DNA of 64,000 nt from Salvia splendens. Lineage: Eukaryota > Streptophyta > Magnoliopsida > Lamiales > Lamiaceae. Of this stretch, positions 30,514 through 41,928 are shown piece after piece. Numbering within the stretch: the stretch's first letter is position 1; every line of letters starts with the position of its first letter. Position numbers and translations under genes: made by a program. The DNA lies in NCBI RefSeq assembly GCF_004379255.2, contig NC_056032.1, positions 31,283,322-31,347,321 on the forward strand. Direction: 5' to 3'. The notes under the pieces are model-generated. The model saw only the letters and a program-made list of their open reading frames with translations. It was not told the origin of the DNA and did not search any database.

Positions 30514-33500
30514 CTCCCCCTCAAGTTGAGCGACGGTATCTCCGATGTTCAACTTGGTCAATATTTCCCTAAAGCTCTTTGGAGTTACTGCCTTGGTTAA
30601 GATATCAGCCAATTGTTCTTCCGATGGAACAAATGGAAACTCTATAATTCCACCTTCCAGTTTCTCTTTAATGAAGTGACGATCGACCTCGACATGTTTG
30701 GTTCTGTCATGTTGTACTGGATTTTCTGATATGCTGATTGCTGCTTTATTGTCGCAGAATAGCCTACTCTTACGGTTTGGGGCAAAACCGATCTCGGTAA
30801 GCAATCTTCTTAGCCACATAATCTCCATGAGTCCACTTTTAATTCCTCTGAACTCTGCTTCAGCACTGGATAAGGCAACGACCTTTTGCTTCTTACTTCT
30901 CCAAGTAACTAGGTTGCCTCCAATGAACGTGAAGTATCCACCGGTTGATTTTCTGTCGACAGGGTTACTTGCCCAATCAGCATCTGTATAGCCATCTACT
31001 TCAAGATCATTCCCTCTCTTTAAGAATACTCCAAAGTTTGACGTGCCCTTGAGGTATCTTACAATTCGTAAGGCTGCATTCATATGTTCTTCTTGGGGTT
31101 GGTGCATGAATTGACTAACAACTCCAACTGCATAAGCAATGTCTGGTCTGGTATGCGAAAGATACAGCAATTTTCCAACCAGTCTTTGATATTTCTCTCG
31201 ATTTGTAGGTTCAGCTCCTTCAACAATTTTAAGCCCATGGTTTGGTATCATTGGTGTATCGGCCGGCTTGCAGTCCAACAGGCCAGTCTCTGCCAGTAGA
31301 TCGAGAACATATTTTCTCTGTCTCAAAAATATTCCATGCCTTGATCTCAATACTTCTATTCCCAAGAAGTACTTCAGAGGGCCGAGATCTTTCATGTCAA
31401 ATTCTTTGAACAGATTGGTCTTGAGGTTATTGATTTCTTCTGTATCATCTCCTGTGATAATCATATCGTCAACATAGATGATAAGACAGGTTATCTTACC
31501 TCCTCTCCTTTTCGTGAAGAGTGTATGATCAGAAAGACTTTGTTTGAATCCATGCTTGATCATTGCTTGGCAAAATCTCCCAAACCATATCCTCGGGGAT
31601 TGTTTTAAGCCATATAGAGTTTTCTTCAATCTGCACACCTGTCCAGGGCCAAATTCGCCATCAAATCCTGGTGGAATTGTCATATAGACTTCCTTGTCTT
31701 TTTCTAATTCTCCATGAAGGAAGGCATTAGTCACATCAAACTGATGTAGTGACCAATCCTTACATGCTGCAACTGACAACAATGCCCGGATGGTGTCAAG
31801 CTTGGCAACTGGGGAGAAAGTCTCATCATAATCGATCCCATATACTTGAGTGTACCCTTTAGCCACCAATCGCGCCTTATATCTCTCGATTGATCCATCT
31901 GCACGTCTTTTGATGGTGAAAACCCACCTACAACCGACTGGTTTTTTTTCCTCTGGAAGCGTACACTTTTCCCATGTTCCATTCTTGATCAGGGCATCAA
32001 TCTCTTTCTTCATGGCTTCCCTCCAATGTTTGTGTTTGACTGCTTCTTAGAAAGACTGGGGGATTTCTTCTTCCTCATATAAGGCTACCTCGAATGCTTG
32101 GGCGATGTCTGCTATTGAATATTTTGTTTTCCTCCCTTTCCAGTCCGGAGAGTATCTCTTGGGAGGAATTCCCCTTGTACTCCTGTGTGGTAGTTCATAT
32201 TGCGTGTTACTGTCGTTTTTGCTCCTGGTATCTTCTTCCCAGCTTATCCTGTCAATGTTAGTTGTTTCCAATGGGACTATGTTGGTTTCCGAATCGTTTA
32301 CCTCAGGATTTGCAGATGAGGTTGATGGTTGGGCGATGTCCTCGAACTCCATGGTCTGACTAGTGGATTGTGATAGCTCGGTGGTATGATTTTCTTCTTC
32401 TGATGCTTCGGTGATAGGATTGGGTTGTTCTGCCCTTGACTTGTCTCCCCCTTGGGCAGATTCGGGTTGAGGGGGAGCAGTTGATTCTGTTGGGATATAC
32501 AGCCAATTTAGTGGGTCACAATTCGGATTAAGCGGTTGATTCTCCCCCTGACCGCTAGATTGGCTGTAGTAGTATTCTGTTTCCACAAAGTCACAGTTCA
32601 TGGTTGTGTACATGTGCTTAGTGGCAGGGTCGTAACACCGGTACCCTTTTTGATTAACCACATACCCAAGGAAAACACATTTAACAGCACAAGGAGAAAA
32701 TTTGGTACGGTCATGTTTGGGAATGTGAACGAAAACCGTGCAACCAAAGACTTTGGGTTCAAGAGTGAGATGGGTTGGTTTTTGTATGGCTTCATGATTG
32801 ATAAATGTATCAATGGGAGTTTTAAAATTGAGGATACCTGTCGGGAGACGGTTCATGAGATACACAGATGTGGCTATAGCTTCTGGCCAAAATGTGTGGG
32901 TATTTTGGATTCGATGAGGAGAGCTCTGGTGATTTCGAGAATATACCTATTTTTCCGCTCCGCTACCCCATTCTGTTCCGGCGTATAAGCACAAGAAGTT
33001 TGGTGGATAAGGCATTTTTCCAAAAAGAAGGTTTTCATATTAGTATTTATATATTCCCCCCCATTGTCAGATCGTAGGACCTGGATGTTTTGTTTGTACT
33101 GAGTTTGGACCATCCTGTAAAACTGGGTAAACTTGTCAAAAACTTCAGATTTATGTTTTAAGAAATATACCCAAGTCATACGGGAAAAATCATCAATGAA
33201 CAGGAGAAAGTATCGGAGGCCCTGACCTCCATGGATTGGGGCAGGACCCCAAACATCTGAATGTATTAAGGAAAAAGGGGTAGACACACGAGTATTATTT
33301 AGACTAAAAGAGTGACGGTGGCTTTTGGCTAGGTGACAAGTTTCACAATCAAGAGTGTGCATGCTAGAAGCTATCTTAGGAAACAACAATTTCATATATC
33401 CTATAGAAGGATGTCCTAACCGACGATGTAAAAGCCAAGTCTTCCTTGTAGTTGGTCCATGAGTCAGTAATGCCGTACTCTGCTGAGCTATCTCGTCCAC

Positions 33501-34759
33501 ATAGTACAGTCCACTTCGTTCAGTGCCACGCCCAACTATCGTCCCCGTCTTGGTATCCTGTAGCATACAAAAACGAGGTTGCATCAGTAATTGACAATTT
33601 AACTCTTTCGTCACATGACTGACGGATAATAATTTATTGGAGAAAGTTGGAACAAGAAGACAGTTAGAGAGCCGGAGGGTTGGAGAAATATCAATGGTAC
33701 CCGCCCCCTCTACTCGAGCTAAATCCCCCCCGGCGGTTTGGACATAGGTTTTAGTAGGTCTAGATATGTGGAGGAAATCTGTTGGATCAAAAGAGATTGT
33801 GTCGGTAGCACCACAATAAAAAATCCACTGATTCTCTTTTTCTCCAACAGTGGTGGATGAGGTAAAGGCTAGGGCTTGAAATGAATTATGGCACGGTATA
33901 GTGGGCTTGAAAAGTGGATCGTATGACGTGTGTGGGATAATTTCAGAGTTTGTACAAGTTCTGGGGCTGTTTTGTAATTTTGTAAAAAATCTGGGGTGTT
34001 TGTTGTATTTTACGGAAGTGTTGGGGTGTTTTCTGGAGACATAGGAATTGTTGGGGCATTTTTGGGTAGGATTTGGGAAATGCAGTCTAAATGGGGATTT
34101 AGAAGAGTGAGAGGGTGGGTTTTTAAATTTAGGAATTTGATGGGAGTTGGTTTTCGGATTTAGGGGAATTGGGAGCATTTTATTCCCAGATTTTTTATTC
34201 CTCACAATCGCCGCCTCCGTTTTTCCTCCAACCATAGATTCTGCCATTGATTCTTCTCCAATTGGAGGTGATGTGGTATCACCGACGGTGATTACCGACG
34301 ATTGGTTACCTTCCGACCACACCCTAGCAACTGCGGCTGAAGCGGTCGCCTTTTTCTCGTTGTCTCCGTCGCTGTTCATCGGACGGCTATTCCCGGTCGG
34401 TTTTGGCTTACCGGTGCTGCCCGCTGTGTTGACGGCGTTGGTAGCTTGGTCGCCAATCGCTGCTGCCGCCGTCGCCCTTCCTCCTCCATTTCGGTTCCGA
34501 TTCTGTCGCGATTTCTTCATATCTTCCCACCAATCGGGAAATCCATGGAGATGGAAGCAAGTGTCGGCGGTATGTTTCTTGCCTCCACAGTGGTTGCATG
34601 TTAATTTGCTTTTATCAATGGTTTGGTGGAATTTGGGCGGCGGTGGTGGTCTGCCCCGGTCGATTGCAGCAAGGCCGAAGCCGATTCCTGCCTCCTGTGA
34701 GTCGCCTGAGGGTTTGAGAACTCGTTCATTTGCAGACTCACGTCGCACCATTCCATATG
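30496..34759 (-). pseudogene. Copia-2 gag C-terminus, protease, integrase, RT, RNase H
   Basis: Read right to left from the Copia-3 junction: gag tail with the CCHC knuckle CNHCGGKKHTADTC; protease region WIFYCGATDT, where Tyr stands in the position normally held by the catalytic Asp; integrase with [29 protein letters not shown] and EQNGVAERKNR. A one-base deletion of a T near 32889 shifts the frame (THFGQKL instead of THFWPEA-type sequence). An in-frame TAA lies at 32047-32049. Then RT (QFDVTNAFLHGELE, YVDDMIITGDD) and RNase H (TDADWASNPVDRKST, SSAEAEFRG, CDNKAAISISENP, KHVEVDRHFI) are intact to the stop at 30496. Confidence 0.92.
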
Positions 34760-35288
34760 TGTTGAAATTTGGCAAAATTTTTGCCATCCCACATCGGTGG
34801 GGAGTAGATAGTTTGGGGGTGTGGCTTCCTATAAAAGGAGCTCACCCCCCATTTTGTAATCTATCCCAAATTGTACTCTTCTCCATTTAAATATATAAGT
34901 GGGCTCTGCAGAGGGTGCTCGGAGACGTAGGCAATTTGGCCGAACTCCGTTATCAAAGTTCCGGGTGTGTTCTTTCTTTATTATCTATTTTGTTCCGCAT
35001 TTATTTCTGGGTTTATTTTCTGTAGTAGTATTGTATTCAATATTATTTGCGGGTTTGGTAGTAGTGTTTTGTACGGTTCTTTTGGGTATTTTTATATTGT
35101 GATAAATACACCGACTGATAAATTCTGTTAGGAATCTGGTATTTAAGAGGGACAGTGTCCTCGCCAGTCTTTCCAAAGAATTTATTTGGAGAAGTAATTT
35201 TATCGAGTAGACCCCATTGGGTTAACTCTGAAATTACTGAATCGGTTCATTTCACTATTTGAGAGAAAATTACCCGGTTTTCTCAACA
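34760..35288 (+). repeat. Copia-3 5' LTR
   Basis: TGTTGAAATTTGGC...TTTTCTCAACA. It carries the CCCACATCGG word, a TATA box at 34830-34837 (TATAAAAG) and a downstream U5 rich in T. Confidence 0.96.
34830..34837 (+). promoter_or_regulatory. Copia-3 LTR TATA box
   Basis: TATAAAAG in TTCCTATAAAAGGAGCTCAC, about 70 bp into the LTR. It is repeated in the 3' LTR at 39534-39541. It likely drives the element's transcript. Confidence 0.7.
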
Positions 35289-35290
35289 AG

Positions 35291-35303
35291 TGGTATCAGA
35301 GCC
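35291..35303 (+). other. Copia-3 primer-binding site
   Basis: TGGTATCAGAGCC, complementary to the 3' end of initiator tRNA-Met, two bases after the LTR. Confidence 0.92.
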
Positions 35304-35362
35304 AAAGGTTCGTCCTTGGTTCTGTTTGTTTGTAATATTGAATACTTTATTTTGAGTCTGTA

Positions 35363-38300
35363 ATGGCGGGTAATGATCAAGAAAACAAGGCTAGTTCTTC
35401 GTCATCGTGGTCGAGGTTTCCACTGTCAAATATGAAATTGACGGTGGAGATATTTGACGGTACTGGCCATTTTGGTATGTGGCAGGGGGAGGTTCTAGAC
35501 TCTCTTTTCCAGCAAGGTCTTGACATTGCCATTGAAGAAAAGAAACCAGAAGATATAGATGATAAAGATTGGAGTACCATAAATCGGTTAGCTTGTGGAA
35601 CAATTCGGTCGTGTCTGTCCAAGGAGCAGAAGTATGCTGTCAAGAATGAGACTTCTGCACATAGATTGTGGAAGACACTGGAGGACAAATTTCTGAAGAA
35701 GAGTGGTCAGAATAAGCTCCTTATGAAGAAAAGGTTGTTCCGATTTGAATACCGATCAGGTACCACTATGAATGAACACATTACTTTGTTTAACCAATTA
35801 GTAGCAGACCTGCTAAATTTAGATGTGAAATTTGAGGATGAGGATCTGGCATTGATGTTGTTGTCGTCTCTACCTGATGAATTTGAACATCTGGAGACCA
35901 CATTACTCCACGGTAAAGAGAATGTGTCTTTAGATACTGTATGTTCTGCTTTGTATAGTCATGAATTGCGAAAGGCAGATAAAATGAAAGGCAAAGCAGT
36001 TACAGATGAAGCATTAGTGGCAAGAGGTCGTCAACAAGGCCGATCAAAGGAGAGAAGAGGAAGGTCCAAATCGAAAAGGCGAGTTGCCAAAGATGAGTGT
36101 GCTTTCTGTTATGAGAAAGGACATTGGAAGAAAGACTGCCCAAAGTTGAAGAAGAAAGAAAAGGCTTCGCAAGATGCAAATGTTGCTGAATGCAAAAACG
36201 ATGCGGAGTCAGATTGTTCTTTGACGGTTTCACCTTCAACATCGCATCCAGACGAGTGGATATTGGATTCAGGTTGCACCTATCATATGTGTCCCATCAG
36301 GGAGTGGTTCTTTGATTTCGAAGAACTCAATGGCGGACTTGTTTACATGGGGAATGACAGTCCATGTAAGACAGCCGGGATAGGCTCAATCAAGCTACGG
36401 AATCAGGATGGATCCACTAGAATTTTGAAGGATGTGCGGTACGTGCCCCAGTTGAAGAAGAATCTCATCTCATTGGGGGCCTTAGAATCTAAAGGCCTAG
36501 TTGTGATGATGCGAGATGGAATTCTTAAAGCAACTTCAGGAGCATTGGTGATGCTGAAAGGTGTGAGGAAGAACAATTTGTATTACTACCAAGGTAGTAC
36601 AGTTGTTGGGACAGTAGCAACTGCAACTTCGAGTAACAAGAAGGATGCAGAGGCGACGAAGCTTTGGCATATGCGATTGGGACATGCTGGTGAGAGATCA
36701 TTGCAAATTCTCGCCAAGCAAGGATTATTGAAAGGTACGAAGTCTTGCAAATTAGAGTTTTGCGAGCATTGTGTTCTGGGAAAACATCGAAGAGTGAAAT
36801 TTGGCACTGCAATCCATAATACGAAGGGAATTCTGGATTACGTGCACTTAGATGTGTGGGGACCTGCCAAGACTCCGTCACTTGGAGGTAGACACTATTT
36901 TGTCATTTTTGTTGATGATTTTTCCAGGAGAGTTTGGGTGTACACTATGAAGAGCAAAAATGAAGTCCTTGGGATTTTTCTGAAATGGAAAGCTCAAGTT
37001 GAAAATCAGATGGGGAGGAAGATCAAGGTTCTCCGATCAGACAACGGTGGAGAATACAAGAGTGATCCTTTCCAAGATGTATGCCAGGAGTGTGGCATAG
37101 TTCGGCACTTCACAGTGAGACATACACCACAGCAGAATGGAGTGTCAGAGCGTATGAATCGAACACTAGTGGAGAAAGTTCGTTGTATGCTGTCTAATGC
37201 TGGGCTAGACAGGAAATTTTGGGCTGAGGCCATCACATACGCTCAACACATTGTCAATCGTTTGCCATGTTCTGCCATTGATGGCAAGACTCCTTTAGAG
37301 GTATGGTCCGGTAAACCTGCAACTGATTATGATTCTTTGCATATTTTTGGTTCTATTGCATATTATCATGTGACTGAATCAAAGTTGGATCCACGTGCGA
37401 AGAAGGCTTTGTTTATGGGTTTCAGTGCTGGTGTTAAAGGATATCGGTTATGGTGTTTGGAGTCTAAGAAGACGATTGTAAGTAGGGATGTTACCTTTGA
37501 TGAATCTTCCATGTTGAATAAGGTAAATCCAAATAGTAGTGATACTTCGCAGCAGGTGGAGTATACACCGAAGCAGGTGGAGTTCGAAGAAGCAGTTGTG
37601 ATCCCAACTACGAACACCACAAATGACTCTCCTATGGAAGAAGAAGAGTCAGATGATGAAGAGGTTCCACCCCAAGAACCTTCGCAGCAATCAGAGCCAA
37701 TTGCAGTCAGGCGAACGAGGCGGGAAAATAAGAAACCTGCTCGATTTGCGGATATGGTAGCATATGCGCTTCCAGTTGTCGATGATGTTCCATGTATCTT
37801 TTCGAAAGCTATTGAAAGTTCAGAAAGCGACGGTTGGAAAGGTGCTTTGGAAGAAGAGATGCAATCTCTTCATAAGAACAAGACGTGGAAGCTGATGCCA
37901 TTGCCGAAAGGCAGGAAGACAATTGGATGTAAATGGGTTTTTGCAAAAAAGGAGGGATTTCCTGACAGAAATGATGTTCGCTACAAAGCAAGATTGGTAG
38001 CTAAAGGCTACGCCCAGAAGGAGGGAATTGATTACAATGAGGTATTTTCTCTTGTTGTTAAACATTCCTCCATTAGAATTTTGTTGGCTTTGGTAGCGCA
38101 GTTGAATTTGGAGCTAGCTCAACTTGATGTGAAGACCGCGTTTTTACACGGTGATCTGAAGGAGGAAATCTATATGACCCAACCGGAGGGATTCAAGGTT
38201 GCTGGTAAAGAAAATTGGGTTTGCAAGTTGAACAAATCGTTGTACGGATTGAAGCAGTCTTCAAGACAGTGGTACAAACGGTTTGACAAGTTTATGAAGG

Positions 38301-39373
38301 ATCAGATGTACACAAGAAGCAAATACGACCACTGTGTGTATTTGCGCAGACTTCAAGATGGTTCCTACATCTACCTACTCTTATACGTTGATGATATGCT
38401 GATAGCATCAAAGAGCCAAGTTGAAATTGACAGATTGAAGGCTCAGTTGAGTAAAGAGTTCGAGATGAAGGATTTGGGGAAAGCCAAGAAGATTCTCGAT
38501 ATGGAGATTACAAGGGATAGAGAGGGAGACAAGCTTTGGCTGACACAGAAGCAGTATTTGACCAAAGTACTACAGCGTTTTGGTATAAATGATGATTCCA
38601 AACCTGTAAGTACCCCGCTTGCTCCTCATTTGAAACTTAGTTCTCAGTTATCTCCAAATACGGAAGATGAGCGAGAATATATGGCGAAGGTTCCCTATGC
38701 TAACGCAGTTGGAAGCTTGATGTATGCAATGGTGTGTACAAGACCAGACATCTCACAGGCCGTTGGTACTGTGAGCAGATACATGCATGATCCAGGAAAG
38801 GGTCATTGGCAAGCTGTGAAATGGATTCTGCGGTATATCAAAGGTACTGTAGATATTGGTTTGTTGTTTGAGCAGGATAAATCACTTGGTCATTTTGCAG
38901 TTGGATATTGTGATTCCGACTATGCTGGTGATTTGGATAAGCGAAGATCTACTACGGGCTATTTGTTCACTTTAGCGAGTGCGCCAATTAGTTGGAAGTC
39001 TACCTTGCAGTCAATGGTAGCTTTGTCTACGACAGAGGCAGAGTACATGGCCATTACTGAAGCTGTGAAGGAGGCGATTTGGCTTCATGGGTTGCTGAAA
39101 GAATTGAGTGTTGGTCAGAAACAACTTGAAGTATATTCTGACAGCCAGAGTGCTATTCATTTAGCAAAGAATCAGGTCTTTCATGCAAGGACGAAGCACA
39201 TTGATGTTCGCTATCATTTTGTGCGGGAAATTCTCGAAGAAGAGGAAATTGTCATCAGAAAGGTTCCGACTTTGGAGAATCCTGCAGATATGTTGACCAA
39301 GGTGGTGACAAGAGCCAAGTTTGAACATTGTTTAGACTTGGTTAATATTCTGCGATTTGGAACTGGCGCTTGA
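35363..39373 (+). CDS. Copia-3 gag-pol polyprotein (TNT1-94-like)
   Basis: 1,336 codons without a break. Order: gag ([26 protein letters not shown]), CCHC knuckle [14 protein letters not shown] (246-259), protease [12 protein letters not shown] with DSG at 302-304, GAG-pre-integrase [14 protein letters not shown], integrase ([33 protein letters not shown]), RT with [19 protein letters not shown] and YVDD at about 1008-1011, RNase H ([47 protein letters not shown]). Motif spelling matches the Tork/TNT1 lineage. Single substitutions at normally conserved places (FSLVVKHSS where FSPVV is usual, KKILDMEI where KKILGMEI is usual) could weaken it. It makes particles and cDNA for its own transposition. 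Start ATG at 35363 lies 60 bp after the primer site. Confidence 0.96.
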   Translation: MAGNDQENKASSSSSWSRFPLSNMKLTVEIFDGTGHFGMWQGEVLDSLFQQGLDIAIEEKKPEDIDDKDWSTINRLACGTIRSCLSKEQKYAVKNETSAHRLWKTLEDKFLKKSGQNKLLMKKRLFRFEYRSGTTMNEHITLFNQLVADLLNLDVKFEDEDLALMLLSSLPDEFEHLETTLLHGKENVSLDTVCSALYSHELRKADKMKGKAVTDEALVARGRQQGRSKERRGRSKSKRRVAKDECAFCYEKGHWKKDCPKLKKKEKASQDANVAECKNDAESDCSLTVSPSTSHPDEWILDSGCTYHMCPIREWFFDFEELNGGLVYMGNDSPCKTAGIGSIKLRNQDGSTRILKDVRYVPQLKKNLISLGALESKGLVVMMRDGILKATSGALVMLKGVRKNNLYYYQGSTVVGTVATATSSNKKDAEATKLWHMRLGHAGERSLQILAKQGLLKGTKSCKLEFCEHCVLGKHRRVKFGTAIHNTKGILDYVHLDVWGPAKTPSLGGRHYFVIFVDDFSRRVWVYTMKSKNEVLGIFLKWKAQVENQMGRKIKVLRSDNGGEYKSDPFQDVCQECGIVRHFTVRHTPQQNGVSERMNRTLVEKVRCMLSNAGLDRKFWAEAITYAQHIVNRLPCSAIDGKTPLEVWSGKPATDYDSLHIFGSIAYYHVTESKLDPRAKKALFMGFSAGVKGYRLWCLESKKTIVSRDVTFDESSMLNKVNPNSSDTSQQVEYTPKQVEFEEAVVIPTTNTTNDSPMEEEESDDEEVPPQEPSQQSEPIAVRRTRRENKKPARFADMVAYALPVVDDVPCIFSKAIESSESDGWKGALEEEMQSLHKNKTWKLMPLPKGRKTIGCKWVFAKKEGFPDRNDVRYKARLVAKGYAQKEGIDYNEVFSLVVKHSSIRILLALVAQLNLELAQLDVKTAFLHGDLKEEIYMTQPEGFKVAGKENWVCKLNKSLYGLKQSSRQWYKRFDKFMKDQMYTRSKYDHCVYLRRLQDGSYIYLLLYVDDMLIASKSQVEIDRLKAQLSKEFEMKDLGKAKKILDMEITRDREGDKLWLTQKQYLTKVLQRFGINDDSKPVSTPLAPHLKLSSQLSPNTEDEREYMAKVPYANAVGSLMYAMVCTRPDISQAVGTVSRYMHDPGKGHWQAVKWILRYIKGTVDIGLLFEQDKSLGHFAVGYCDSDYAGDLDKRRSTTGYLFTLASAPISWKSTLQSMVALSTTEAEYMAITEAVKEAIWLHGLLKELSVGQKQLEVYSDSQSAIHLAKNQVFHARTKHIDVRYHFVREILEEEEIVIRKVPTLENPADMLTKVVTRAKFEHCLDLVNILRFGTGA

Positions 39374-39463
39374 CTGCGCCAATATGGAGGCACCGTGAGT
39401 CGTTTGTTTAGATGGAGAAGATTCGTGTTCGGTGGAACTTGAAATTTTGCCAAGGTGGAGATT

Positions 39464-39992
39464 TGTTGAAATTTGGCAAAATTTTTGCCATCCCACATCG
39501 GTGGGGAGTAGATAGTTTGGGGGTGTGGCTTCCTATAAAAGGAGCTCACCCCCCATTTTGTAATCTATCCCAAATTGTACTCTTCTCCATTTAAATATAT
39601 AAGTGGGCTCTGCAGAGGGTGCTCGGAGACGTAGGCAATTTGGCCGAACTCCGTTATCAAAGTTCCGGGTGTGTTCTTTCTTTATTATCTATTTTGTTCC
39701 GCATTTATTTCTGGGTTTATTTTCTGTAGTAGTATTGTATTCAATATTATTTGCGGGTTTGGTAGTAGTGTTTTGTACGGTTCTTTTGGGTGTTTTTATA
39801 TTGTGATAAATACACCGACTGATAAATTCTGTTAGGAATCTGGTATTTAAGAGGGACAGTGTCCTCGCCAGTCTTTCCAAAGAATTTATTTGGAGAAGTA
39901 ATTTTATCGAGTAGACCCCATTGGGTTAACTCTGAAATTACTGAATCGGTTCATTTCACTATTTGAGAGAAAATTACCCGGTTTTCTCAACA
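39464..39992 (+). repeat. Copia-3 3' LTR
   Basis: Near-identical partner of 34760-35288, preceded by the purine tract AAGGTGGAGATT. Confidence 0.96.
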
Positions 39993-40001
39993 TTCCATAT
40001 G

Positions 40002-40722
40002 CGGTCCTTACCGTGGGTAACGGATCTTTGTTTAGGATCTCCCTTTTAACAGTATCGAATCTGTCATCTAGGGCCCATAGAAATTGATATAATCTGTGTC
40101 GCTGCATGATCTTGTTGTATTTCTCTATTGTTGATGGTGTGTCCATAGGATTCGGATCTCTCTCGTCTATAGAGATCCAGAGACTCTGGAATTTATTCCA
40201 CAGAGATTCAAGGCTCATGTTTCCTTGCTTCATGTTGTAGGCCTGTCTGTGCAGATCCGAGACTTGGAACGGATCGGCTCCACTTGCGTACGTGATGGCC
40301 AGACCTTCCCATAGGTCTCGGGCCGTCGCGTATTGCGACACTTCGTTGATGAGGCTGGCTTCAACGTTGTTGATTATCCAGTTAAAGCAGCAGTAGTCTC
40401 TCTGTTGCCATTTTTGGTAACTGGGATGAGTGGCTGGAGGAGGGTCGGTTACTCCATTTATGTGAGACAATAGACCCTTGCCTCCTATGGCTCGTTCCAT
40501 CAGGGTTTTCCACAGAGGATAATTATCCCCATTGAGTTTACTTTGGACATGAACCTCTCCCAATGATTCTGGATGGTTTGAGGGAGAAGGTGGTGGTTGT
40601 TCTGGAGTTTTTGGTGGTATATTAATCTGTTTGAGGAACTCAGCCAATTGGGCAGCGAATTCCCCTGGGAAATTCATCAAAGGTTGGTTGGTGTTTGTAG
40701 CTTCTGAGTCAGATTCTGACAT
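40002..40722 (-). pseudogene. Copia-2 gag N-terminal part
   Basis: Starts MSESDSEATNTNQPLMNF at 40722 and reads left through the gag_3/UBN2 domain (NYPLWKTLMERAIGGK, CCFNWIINNVEASL, LWEGLAITYASG, RHRLYQFLWALDDRFD) to the Copia-3 junction at 40001. The frame continues on the other side of Copia-3 at 34759. Confidence 0.92.
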
Positions 40723-40821
40723 GGCTATTTTCTGATTTTTTTTTGCAGGTTTAAAAGGGGCTGGGAAAGGTATATCCGGGACGGTGATGAGAATTTTCTG
40801 AGTCCCACAACGTTGTAACCC

Positions 40822-40833
40822 GCTCTGATACCA
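40822..40833 (-). other. Copia-2 primer-binding site
   Basis: Plus-strand GCTCTGATACCA, exact complement of TGGTATCAGAGC, abutting the 5' LTR. Confidence 0.9.
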
Positions 40834-41087
40834 TCTTAAAGATGGTAATCGAGAGAGGCATTGTATGGAAGATTAAACATGGTGGCAAAAGTAGGAAAGA
40901 GTTTTTTGTTGTATTTTTTGTTATGTATGTTTGATACAAAACATTCCCTTTTATAGGGAGATTACAACTCTTGGGAACTCCCACTAATTAATTATATGTC
41001 TAGGTAAATACCACCTATTAAATGTAAAAGTAATTTCCAAGTAATTGGTACTTGGTTTCTAGCCGTTCTTCATCTTGGCATTTGACA
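40834..41087 (-). repeat. Copia-2 5' LTR
   Basis: 254 bp, partner of 30260-30513, followed by CACTA. Confidence 0.95.
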
Positions 41088-41092
41088 CACTA

Positions 41093-41928
41093 GAGAAGAA
41101 GAAGAGAGAAAACCCTAGAATCATCACTCAAATAGAAGGAGAATAGGCAACACTCTAAATGAGGCAAAGAGCCGGTGTGAGAGTATATATAAATGACACA
41201 GCCTCAACTCACACAAGAGTGTGGCACGTGTAGGATTACATGAGGTTTGGGCTGAAGCCCAAATAGAATAGGCCGCAGAGACTTGGGCTGGTTACAGGAG
41301 AAGCAAACTGGGACAACATTGATACGTTACAACATGTATAAAAAGTTCGTTAACTTTTGTGAGTCTAAATTCGGTGGTCATTAGTCATGGAGACCAAACT
41401 GTTACACCAAATATATGAAATATATGAAGGATGGACCATCATACCAGGCGTGTGTAAAAATGGATGTATGATCAAATACTAACTAAATTGCAGTAATAAC
41501 TGATACCTAATATCAATTTTGTATGTTAAAAATATCAATACAAATACATAAATTTATTAATATTCTTGTGCTGATAAACTTATGTCTTTGTGTTGATATT
41601 TAAAATTAACAGAGTTAACAATTTAAAAAGTTAGCAATTGATCACGCCCGCCCCTCATCTATAGTCTGTACTCCAAGCTTTTAATCAATGTTAATATACT
41701 AGTATTACACGAAAAAAAACAATTAAATCATAACGTTTTTCACACCATTTAGTTCATCTTTCTCGACAAAAATATAAAATGAATTTCCTTTAATTAATAG
41801 AATAAAAAAATATATTGTGTACCTAACAAAACCAACAGGCTAAAGAAGTAAACCCCAAACGCATCTCTCTCTATATTGATACCTTATCTGTACAGAGGGA
41901 AACGGCGCTTAAACCCCTGTTTCCCAAA
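41093..41928. other. Intergenic between Copia-2 and the ADP,ATP carrier gene
   Basis: The first ~260 bp continue the sequence left of Copia-2. The rest is AT-rich. It includes worn copies of ATATCAATACAAATACAT-like sequence related to the inverted-repeat element at 45876, and a pyrimidine-rich leader (TCTCTCTCTATATTGATACC) before the ATG. Confidence 0.45.

Larger units (their letters stand above)
34760..39992 (+). mobile_element. Copia-3: young Tork/TNT1-like LTR retrotransposon
   Basis: 5,233 bp with 529-bp LTRs (34760-35288, 39464-39992) that I find to differ at one base (GGGTATTTT versus GGGTGTTTT). Primer-binding site TGGTATCAGAGCC at 35291-35303 and a purine-rich tract at about 39452-39463. 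It is flanked by TTCCATATG on both sides (34751-34759, 39993-40001), a 9-bp duplication where Copia elements normally make 5 bp. The flanks rejoin Copia-2 gag in frame when one copy is dropped. One intact gag-pol ORF. Apparently complete and recent. Confidence 0.96.
30260..41087 (-). mobile_element. Copia-2: minus-strand LTR retrotransposon interrupted by Copia-3
   Basis: 254-bp LTRs at 30260-30513 and 40834-41087 (about 3 differences), flanked by CACTA (30255-30259, 41088-41092). The minus-strand LTR begins TGTCAAATNCCAAG and ends CTTTAAGA, so it lacks the canonical terminal CA. Copia-3 (34760-39992) sits in its gag. Net length without Copia-3 is about 5.6 kb. It is closely related to Copia-1 in motif spelling. 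Damage is light: one frameshift, one in-frame stop and a changed protease active site. Confidence 0.95.

Noticed and set aside
34147..34890. 247-codon plus-strand frame
   Set aside because: Antisense of Copia-2 gag (Gly/Asn-rich region gives an apparently hydrophobic protein) and runs into the Copia-3 LTR.
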